From assembly GCA_016861025.1 (NCBI GenBank), contig BOKO01000020.1:1-64000 (forward strand): a DNA stretch of 64,000 nt, in the 5' to 3' direction. This document shows positions 57,994 through 64,000 of the stretch, piece after piece. A program made the position numbers and the translations under genes. The stretch comes from Chloroflexota bacterium. GTDB taxonomy: Bacteria > Chloroflexota > Anaerolineae > Caldilineales > Caldilineaceae. Every line of letters starts with the position of its first letter. Within the stretch, counting starts at the first letter, position 1. The notes beneath the pieces are model-generated. The model was not told the origin of the DNA. It did no database searches and saw only the letters and a program-made list of their open reading frames with translations.

Positions 57994-58779
57994 TCAACGC
58001 TGTTTCGGTGCGATGGCTTGGCCTGTCTTGTGACTGGCGTTGCCAGCGCGTTCGGCCAACATTCCAGCGGCGACGCCGAGAAGAGCGGCGACGATCAGCC
58101 CCAACTGATTTGGCAACCTGGCTAACAAAATTGCGGAAACACCGGCGATCAGCACGCTTGCCGTCACCGGTCGGCTGCGCAGCCCTGGCGCCACCATGCC
58201 GATGAAAGTTACGATCAAGGCAAAATCCAATCCCCAGCCTGCCGGGTTGGGCAGCGTTTGCCCGGCGAAGATGCCGACCCAGGTGCAGAGCTGCCAGTTG
58301 GTGTACATAAAGAGCGCCGACCCCAAAAAGAACCACTGTTTGTGAGGCGAGGCGTCGGGCTGCCGATAGCGTTCGGCGACGACAAGGAAACTCTCGTCGG
58401 TGAGCCAGAAGCCAAGCGGCGCAAGCCAGCGCTGTGGCAGGTGTTTCATGTGCGGCGCCAGAGTGACGCTGTAGAGGCTGTGGCGCACGTTGACGACAAA
58501 GGTCGTCAGCACGATGATCAGCACCCCGGCGCCGCTGCCGACCAGACCCGCGGCAATAAACTGCGATGAACCAGCAAAAACAAATGCGGACATCGCTGCA
58601 GCCGCGCCTGCGCTCAGCCCGCTGTTGACCGCCAGCGCACCAAAGATGATCCCAAACGGGATCGCGCCCACAACCAGTGGAAATGTCGCCCGCACCCCGC
58701 GCCAGAATTCGGCGCGCCGACTATACAAGACGTCGGGCTTTGCGCCAGCCGTCAATCCTTGAATGTCCGAGTTGCTCAT
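57994..58779 (-). CDS. AzlC-family branched-chain amino acid exporter subunit
   Basis: A 261-aa membrane protein with about six spans. It begins with a short polar N-terminus followed by the AzlC-type FPLVVGAIPFGIIFGALAV near 35, SAFVFAGSSQFIAAGL near 65 and VNVRHSLYSVTLAPHMKHL near 95. The usual small partner AzlD is not found downstream, where the gene meets DUF6062 head to tail. Its start overlaps the PPK2 stop (ATGA). A C-terminal basic extension (ASHKTGQAIAPKQR) is present. Confidence 0.9.
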   Translation of the reverse strand: MSNSDIQGLTAGAKPDVLYSRRAEFWRGVRATFPLVVGAIPFGIIFGALAVNSGLSAGAAAAMSAFVFAGSSQFIAAGLVGSGAGVLIIVLTTFVVNVRHSLYSVTLAPHMKHLPQRWLAPLGFWLTDESFLVVAERYRQPDASPHKQWFFLGSALFMYTNWQLCTWVGIFAGQTLPNPAGWGLDFALIVTFIGMVAPGLRSRPVTASVLIAGVSAILLARLPNQLGLIVAALLGVAAGMLAERAGNASHKTGQAIAPKQR

Positions 58780-59585
58780 TCGACAACGATCTTGTCCAAC
58801 CCCGGCTCACCCTCCGGGTAGCGCATGTTGAGCCCTTCCAGCGTCTGGATGATGACATGTGAAATGATCAGATTGCGATACCATTTGCGGTTGGCAGGCA
58901 CGATGCACCAGGGTGCATGCCCGGTGCTTGTTTTGCTCAGGACAGCCTCATAGGCGGCCATATATTGATCCCAAAGTTTGCGTTCGGCAAGATCGCCCAT
59001 AGAGAATTTCCAGTTCTTCTCCGGCGTGTCCAGCCGCTCTTGCAGCCGCTGTCGTTGTTCTTCCTTGCTGATGTGCAAGAAAAACTTGAGGATCGTTGTT
59101 CCTTCGTCCGTCAGCAGTTTCTCGAAGGCGTTGATATGCTCGTAGCGACGCTCCCACACCTCGGGCGGAACAAGATTGTGCACGCGCACGACCAGCACAT
59201 CTTCGTAGTGACTGCGGTTGAAGATAACAATCTCTCCACGCCCCGGCGTCTGTTTGTGAATGCGCCACAGATAATCTTGCGCCAGCTCTTGCGGCGTCGG
59301 AACCTTGAAACTAGCCACCTTCACGCCCTGTGGATTGACGCCGTTGAAAACATGACGAATCACGCCATCCTTGCCGGCAGTGTCCATCCCCTGCAGCACA
59401 ATCAACACCTTGTGTTTGCCCTCAGCGTAGAGCAGTTCCTGCAAGGTCTCAAGCCGTTTATTAAGTGCAGGCAGCGCGTCTTGTCCTTGCTGTTTGCCGC
59501 CATCAAACAAGTTTTTGTCGTTCGCGTCCCACTCCGTCAAATCAATCTTGGCGCCAGGAGCAACCCGGTACTGTTCCACATTCAT
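58776..59585 (-). CDS. Polyphosphate kinase 2 family protein
   Basis: A 269-aa enzyme transferring phosphate between polyphosphate and nucleotides. Walker A is LQGMDTAGKDGVIRHVF near 65, the Walker B-type segment is IVIFNRSHYEDVLVVRVH near 122 and the lid/basic region is VPANRKWYRNLIISHVI near 230. Length fits the short one-domain PPK2 (class I or III), which makes ADP or ATP from polyphosphate. It is translationally coupled to azlC. Confidence 0.94.
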   Translation of the reverse strand: MNVEQYRVAPGAKIDLTEWDANDKNLFDGGKQQGQDALPALNKRLETLQELLYAEGKHKVLIVLQGMDTAGKDGVIRHVFNGVNPQGVKVASFKVPTPQELAQDYLWRIHKQTPGRGEIVIFNRSHYEDVLVVRVHNLVPPEVWERRYEHINAFEKLLTDEGTTILKFFLHISKEEQRQRLQERLDTPEKNWKFSMGDLAERKLWDQYMAAYEAVLSKTSTGHAPWCIVPANRKWYRNLIISHVIIQTLEGLNMRYPEGEPGLDKIVVE

Positions 59586-59657
59586 GCTGCAACATCCTTT
59601 CGTATGAATCGGTGTGAGTGTAGAGGGTGCATGGACGACAATATGGCTTTGGTTGAA

Positions 59658-60560
59658 TTATCCCGCCACGAGAGGGATTTCTTCCAACGCTTCCAACACC
59701 GGCTCGTAGCGACAGCGACAGCCGCGCGGAGACGTACATTCGCGGTGCGGCAGTTCAGGAACGCGTGCGACCAGGAACTGCTTGCCGAGCGTCTGACGAC
59801 AGTGTTCACAGGTGTATTCGTCGTCTGTCCCAACGATTTCTAGCCGACGCACGTGGTCGCCGCCCTTGACGCGCTGCCAGGTTTCCTGATTGTCCACGTA
59901 CAGTGCAACGGCATGAGCGCGCCAGTAGACGCTTTCGACGATGTCCATGTCGGGACGCGCCAGCTCCTGTGCGACAAACGGCGGGATCTGGTCAGGCTTC
60001 AGCCGCCAATGCACGCCCCACAGATGTTGCTCGGCGGCATAGAGCTTGAGCCATTTTACGGTTTCTTCGCTCAAGCCGTCGAGCAGCCAGTGATCGAGAA
60101 AGAAGATGCGTCGCGTCACGGCGCTGTGGTTCATCTGCGGCTCGGGTCCTGTCCAGTCGGCTTTACCCAACGGCGTGCGATTCTCGTATTGACGACGGAT
60201 GGTGAGCGCTTCGCTGGTCATCATCTGCGCCAGCGCTGCGTGAACGCCTTCGATTGCCGCCTGTTTCTCCGCCGCCGTGCGCTGGCGATAGGCATCCACC
60301 AACACGCGCCCGGCGTCCGTGACAACATATCCGGCTGGCGTGCTCGTCAGCCAGCCCTGTTTTTGAAAGAAAGTCAGCATCTCTGCATACGGGCGCGGCA
60401 AAACACGGCTCCAGGCGCGCTGCGCATTGACGTCATGTGCAGCCTGTGGCTGCGCAAAGTGCGCCAACAGCTCGATCTGTGCGTACTCCTTCAGCTCCTG
60501 GGAGCGCACCAACGCCATGCCATCTACTTTGGCGCCAAAAAGATTCTTGAACAACTGCAT
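59658..60560 (-). CDS. Unknown protein with winged-helix-like N-terminus and C-terminal zinc-ribbon motif
   Basis: A 300-aa soluble protein I do not recognise. Residues about 50-95 (MLTFFQKQGWLTSTPAGYVVTDAGRVLVDAY) look like a winged-helix segment. The last 50 residues hold a Cys/His cluster, CEHCRQTLGKQF then LPHRECTSPRGCRCRYEPV. This resembles the zinc-binding end of phage minor head (Mu F/SPP1 gp7) proteins, although the rest does not look like a phage protein. It starts 4 bp after the purine nucleoside phosphorylase stop, so it is co-transcribed with it. No other phage genes are nearby. Confidence 0.6.
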   Translation of the reverse strand: MQLFKNLFGAKVDGMALVRSQELKEYAQIELLAHFAQPQAAHDVNAQRAWSRVLPRPYAEMLTFFQKQGWLTSTPAGYVVTDAGRVLVDAYRQRTAAEKQAAIEGVHAALAQMMTSEALTIRRQYENRTPLGKADWTGPEPQMNHSAVTRRIFFLDHWLLDGLSEETVKWLKLYAAEQHLWGVHWRLKPDQIPPFVAQELARPDMDIVESVYWRAHAVALYVDNQETWQRVKGGDHVRRLEIVGTDDEYTCEHCRQTLGKQFLVARVPELPHRECTSPRGCRCRYEPVLEALEEIPLVAG

Positions 60561-60563
60561 GGT

Positions 60564-61433
60564 CTAATCCTGCCCTTCATCCAACATTGACGCCATCCGT
60601 TCGAGGATGCCGAGGAGCAGTGCGGTCAGGCGCGGCACGATCACCTTGCCCGCCTCGATCACCTCTTCGTGCGTGGGCTGCCCTGTGCTCTCTAGCTGGT
60701 CGATGGCGACGTTGGTGATCGTGCTCAACCCCAGCACCTCCATTCCGGCATGATGCGCCACCATCGCCTCGGCTGCGGTGCTCATACCGACCGCATCGGC
60801 GCCCAGGCGGTGCAGCATGCGCACTTCGGCCGGCGACTCGAAATTCGGCCCGGATAACTGGAGATAGACGCCGCGCCGCAACGGGACAGCGACCACCGCC
60901 GCCACGTCCTGCGCAAGCGTGCGCAGCCGCGGCGTGTAAATGCGATTCGCCGCCGGAAAACGCGGCCCAAATTCATCGAGATTGGGGCCGCGCAGCGGGT
61001 TGGCGCCGGCCATGCCAATCAGGTTGATGTGATCTTCGATCAACATGATGTCGCCCGTGACGAAGCCGGGATTGAGACCGCCGGCTGCGTTGGTGACGAT
61101 CAACGTCTCGACGCCCAACCGCTGCATCACACGCACCGGCAACGTCACCTGTTGCATGGAATAGCCTTCGTAATAGTGAAAACGTCCTTGCATGGCGCAC
61201 ACCGACACGCCAGCCAGGTTGCCGATCACCAGGCGTCCGGCGTGACCGGCCACTGTGCTGATCGGGAAGTGTGGAATTTCGGCGTAGGGAACAATGTCGG
61301 CGTGAGCGATCCGTTCAGCCAACCCGCTCAACCCGCTGCCTAAGATCAGCCCGACGCGCGGGCGGTGGCGCGTGCGGCTGCGAATGAAGGCGGCGGCCTC
61401 GTCGTAGTCGGATAGCAAATAGGTTGTGTTCAT
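60564..61433 (-). CDS. Purine nucleoside phosphorylase, trimeric type
   Basis: A 289-aa enzyme of purine salvage that splits guanosine or inosine with phosphate. Features are VGLILGSGLSGLAERI near 28 (phosphate loop), MQGRFHYYEGYSMQQVTLPVR near 82, TNAAGGLNPGFVTGDIMLI near 113, SGPNFESPAEVRML near 192 and MSTAAEAMVAHHAGMEVLGLSTITNVA near 220. The last includes the base-binding Asn. Length and motifs fit the low-molecular-mass trimeric family. It lies upstream of the unknown winged-helix/zinc gene. Confidence 0.95.
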   Translation of the reverse strand: MNTTYLLSDYDEAAAFIRSRTRHRPRVGLILGSGLSGLAERIAHADIVPYAEIPHFPISTVAGHAGRLVIGNLAGVSVCAMQGRFHYYEGYSMQQVTLPVRVMQRLGVETLIVTNAAGGLNPGFVTGDIMLIEDHINLIGMAGANPLRGPNLDEFGPRFPAANRIYTPRLRTLAQDVAAVVAVPLRRGVYLQLSGPNFESPAEVRMLHRLGADAVGMSTAAEAMVAHHAGMEVLGLSTITNVAIDQLESTGQPTHEEVIEAGKVIVPRLTALLLGILERMASMLDEGQD

Positions 61434-61537
61434 AGTTGCGCAATTGTACTCTGGAGTGCGCCAGCGTTCAAACGGCAGGGGGCGGGATAAATTTCACGGT
61501 GGAAAGGGAGCCGTTCTCGTGATGATTCATAGATTTT

Positions 61538-61594
61538 GCAGGTCATCGCCGCCAACGTGACATGGCGCCCATCACGTCGGCGGCGATGACCTGC
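61538..61594. terminator. Long hairpin downstream of the iron alcohol dehydrogenase gene
   Basis: A 16-bp perfect stem (GCAGGTCATCGCCGCC) extends through one mismatch by six more pairs (ACGTGA/TCACGT) around an 11-nt loop. It lies about 12 bp after the stop of the dehydrogenase gene on the minus strand. There is no T-run. Confidence 0.6.
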
Positions 61595-61605
61595 GTCAGG
61601 CGACT

Positions 61606-62769
61606 CTAGAAGTCGATCGGGCGTCCTTCGTAGACGTACTCGAACATCTGCGCCAGCTCTTCCGATTCGGGGATGCGCGGCGCAGTGAAAAATTGCGTGT
61701 CCTGTTCGGCGTATTCGACCAACTTGGGCAGCATTTCGCGGAAATCGGCGCGGTCGATGCCGAAGTCGGCGATGCTCATCGGCTGCTGCACCGCGCGTTC
61801 GAGTTCGCGCACGCGCGCCGCCAGCAGCCGCGCTGCCTCCTCTTCATCCTGGCTGTCGGTGACGCCAGCGAAGCGCGCAATGTCGCCGTAGCGACCCAGG
61901 CCGGCGTTGGTTGTGTAATCAATCGTGTAGGGCAGGTAAAGCGCCACAGCGCGGCCATGCGGCTGTTTGAAGAGCGCGCCAAAGCTGTGACCCATGGCGT
62001 GTCCCAATCCCAGGTTGGCGTTGCCAAAGCCAAGCCCGGCGATGGTGGCGGCGTTGCCCATGTGTTCACGCGCTTCCAGGTCGTTGCCGTCGCACACTGC
62101 CCGCTCCAAATACTCGAACACCAACTGTGCAGCTTTGAGACAGAGGCCATCGGAAAAGTCGTTGTGCCAGGTGGTGACGTATCCCTCGATCGCATGCGTC
62201 AGCGCATCGAGACCGGTGTCGGCGGTGATGCGCGGCGGCAAACCCTGCGTCAGCGTCGGGTCGACAATCGCCAGCGTCGGCACCAGCTCTCGGCTGCCTG
62301 TGCTGAATTTGCGCCTCTCCTCGGTGTCGGTGAGGACAAGCGCCCACGTCGCTTCGCTGCCCGTGCCGCTGGTCGTCGGGATGGCGATCAGCTTTGCCCG
62401 GTTCAGCCCCAACGTCACCATCGGATTGATCTCGGTTGGATCAAGTTCGGGGTGCTCGTACATCGCCCAGATCGCCTTTGACGCGTCCATCGGGCTGCCG
62501 CCGCCAAGACCGACGATCCAATCTGGACAGAAATCGAGCGCAACCTGAGCGCCGCGCCGCGTTGTCTGCAGACTTGGCTCCGGCTCAACCTCGTCGAAGA
62601 CGCACGTGGCGATGCCTGCCTTGTGCAGCATCTCTTCGATGCGCGCCGTGATGCCCAGCTTTGTCAGTGTGGCGTCGGTCACGATCAAGGCGCGCTCGCC
62701 GCTCAACTGCTCCAGATGGCTAAGCGCTTCCTCGCCAAAGACTACAAACGGTGATGAAAAGTACCACAT
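61606..62769 (-). CDS. Iron-containing alcohol dehydrogenase
   Basis: A 387-aa group III alcohol dehydrogenase. The NAD-binding part shows IVGLGGGSPMDASKAIW near 92 and IPTTSGTGSEAT near 137. Metal ligands are Asp and His in DTGLDALTHAIEGYV near 195, and His residues in GLGHAMGHSFGALF and KQPHGRAVAL near 260-280. The start at 62769 lies 5 bp after the SCP2-like gene stop, so they are co-transcribed; the longer ORF is a shadow of that gene. The substrate is unknown; butanol, glycerol or a fatty alcohol are all possible. Confidence 0.94.
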   Translation of the reverse strand: MWYFSSPFVVFGEEALSHLEQLSGERALIVTDATLTKLGITARIEEMLHKAGIATCVFDEVEPEPSLQTTRRGAQVALDFCPDWIVGLGGGSPMDASKAIWAMYEHPELDPTEINPMVTLGLNRAKLIAIPTTSGTGSEATWALVLTDTEERRKFSTGSRELVPTLAIVDPTLTQGLPPRITADTGLDALTHAIEGYVTTWHNDFSDGLCLKAAQLVFEYLERAVCDGNDLEAREHMGNAATIAGLGFGNANLGLGHAMGHSFGALFKQPHGRAVALYLPYTIDYTTNAGLGRYGDIARFAGVTDSQDEEEAARLLAARVRELERAVQQPMSIADFGIDRADFREMLPKLVEYAEQDTQFFTAPRIPESEELAQMFEYVYEGRPIDF

Positions 62770-62774
62770 ATTCT

Positions 62775-63164
<390 letters not shown>

Positions 63165-63260
63165 TGATTTTTCCTCCAGTTCAAATCTCAAAGTTGGCAG
63201 TGTCTGATTATGTTCAAACAATGTGTTGGCGGTGTTGCCATTCTGTCACAGAAACGCCGA

Positions 63261-64000
63261 TTATGCACTTTTGCGTTTGCGTCGGATGCGCGCCAGTCGG
63301 TGTTTCAAGTCGGCAAGTTGACCGGGCAGTCGCTGATGTACAGGCGCAGACTCGACCGTGTGTACGCCCCACGCCGCCCACATCTCCGCCTGTTCGAGGT
63401 CGCGCGTGCGCCACTCATGATACTTGGCGAGTTCGATAAAGGGTGTTGCATCGGCGCCGCCGATCGATGTGAGCCAGCGCTGCCACAGCTCGGCGGCCTC
63501 GACATACCGCTCCTGTTGCTTGAGCAGCGTTGACCAGCGCGCAAAAATATCGGCGCGCAGTCGATCCGCTTCCGCCATATCAGCGGCGCACGCCAGCGCG
63601 CGTTCCGCCAGCGCGAGCTCGCCGCTCTGGACATGACAGGCTGCCAGCGACAGCAGCTCCTCGGCGTATAGCGCATCGATCTGCTCGAACGAAGTTGCAA
63701 ACGCGCGCGCCAGCCGCTCACCCAACGCCGCCATCGAGAGGATGTCCTCACGGTTGTGATAGAAGACGCGGCGCATCTCGCCCGCCTGTTGTGTGCGCAG
63801 ATAGTCGATGTACAGTGCAGGAATCAACGCGCCCGGCACGTCGTCCTCGGTGCGCGTCAAGCCGAGAATTTGCTGCTCCAGGTTGATCAGCCGGCAGCTC
63901 TGCAGCCGACGGCGCCACAGCCGACGCGCCGGCAACAGCAGGTCAAGGTGGGGCCGCCCTTCCTCGAACAATTCGACGCTGCCGAGCGCCGACGGCAACA
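63261..64000 (-). CDS. YprB-like RNase H-fold protein, C-terminal part (5' end outside window)
   Basis: The 3' part of a gene entering from the right edge, with about 246 codons visible and no start. The first visible part (HLDLLLPARRLWRRRLQSC, then NLEQQILGLTRTEDDVPG and FYHNREDILSMAALGERL) matches the end of the YprB-type RNase H-like exonuclease domain, where His and Asp in HNREDI are expected metal-site residues. The remaining 150 residues are TPR-like helical repeats (LAACHVQSGELALAERAL, then YVEAAELWQRWL). The C-terminus is basic. Confidence 0.8.
   Translation of the reverse strand, partial: LPSALGSVELFEEGRPHLDLLLPARRLWRRRLQSCRLINLEQQILGLTRTEDDVPGALIPALYIDYLRTQQAGEMRRVFYHNREDILSMAALGERLARAFATSFEQIDALYAEELLSLAACHVQSGELALAERALACAADMAEADRLRADIFARWSTLLKQQERYVEAAELWQRWLTSIGGADATPFIELAKYHEWRTRDLEQAEMWAAWGVHTVESAPVHQRLPGQLADLKHRLARIRRKRKSA

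Noticed and set aside
59658..60560. Prophage remnant based on the minor-head-like zinc motif
   Set aside because: Neighbouring genes are ordinary metabolism, with no integrase, capsid or att-like repeats.

Overview
**Organism.** The window is GC-rich bacterial DNA. Three things suggest a filamentous, heterotrophic Chloroflexota (Caldilineae/Anaerolineae type): stacked sugar ABC importers, secreted lamin-tail/CotH/FG-GAP proteins, and glycosyltransferase-39-like membrane proteins with Chloroflexi-style C-terminal beta domains. This is an inference from gene content; no rRNA or tRNA gene was seen to confirm it.

**1-26.4 kb, all on the minus strand.** This is one long carbohydrate-uptake and catabolism block. 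Read in the direction of transcription it runs: HtpX protease; SorC-family sugar regulator; a ribose-type (CUT2) importer (binding lipoprotein, double ATPase, permease); a SAF-domain oxidoreductase; a zinc alcohol dehydrogenase; an L-fucose-isomerase-like enzyme; a first CUT1 importer (Tat lipoprotein plus two permeases); a divergent GroEL-like protein translationally coupled to a six-repeat Asp-box propeller; a second zinc dehydrogenase; a TIM-barrel sugar isomerase/epimerase; an FGGY kinase; a class II aldolase; a second CUT1 importer; a DUF4038 remnant; and a DUF5060/DUF4038 glycoside-hydrolase-like gene cut by the window edge. Isomerase, kinase and aldolase form the classic path from aldose to ketose to ketose phosphate to DHAP plus an aldehyde. 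The sugar itself cannot be named from sequence. No CUT1 ATPase is present. Each of the three binding-protein genes is followed by its own, unrelated, strong hairpin. TGAACA/TGTTCA repeats around the regulator and upstream of two binding-protein genes look like its operators.

**26.6-45.2 kb.** This region holds a secreted PPC-like protein, then a plus-strand pair in which a PEP-synthase-like protein without an ATP domain and without the phosphohistidine is coupled to cobT. A polyprenyl-phosphate glycosyltransferase follows. Next come three adjacent secreted lamin-tail-domain proteins (one with 14 FG-GAP-like repeats, one with a CotH kinase domain), a GT39-like membrane protein and a GNAT acetyltransferase.

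**45.2-57.1 kb.** A candidate structured RNA with an intrinsic terminator precedes an aldehyde dehydrogenase. Then come two tandem Ca2+/Na+ exchanger paralogues coupled to a Sua5/TsaC enzyme, dnaN, a two-component system, a family 4 uracil-DNA glycosylase and RNase J.

**57.1-64 kb.** This part carries a large inverted repeat, a DUF6062 protein, AzlC coupled to PPK2, an unknown winged-helix/zinc-ribbon protein next to purine nucleoside phosphorylase, an SCP2-like protein paired with an iron alcohol dehydrogenase, and the 3' part of a YprB-like RNase H-fold gene.

The most unusual features are the GroEL-like/propeller pair with altered ATPase residues, the catalytically degenerate PEP-synthase homologue coupled to cobT, and the possible small RNA at 45.3-45.4 kb.
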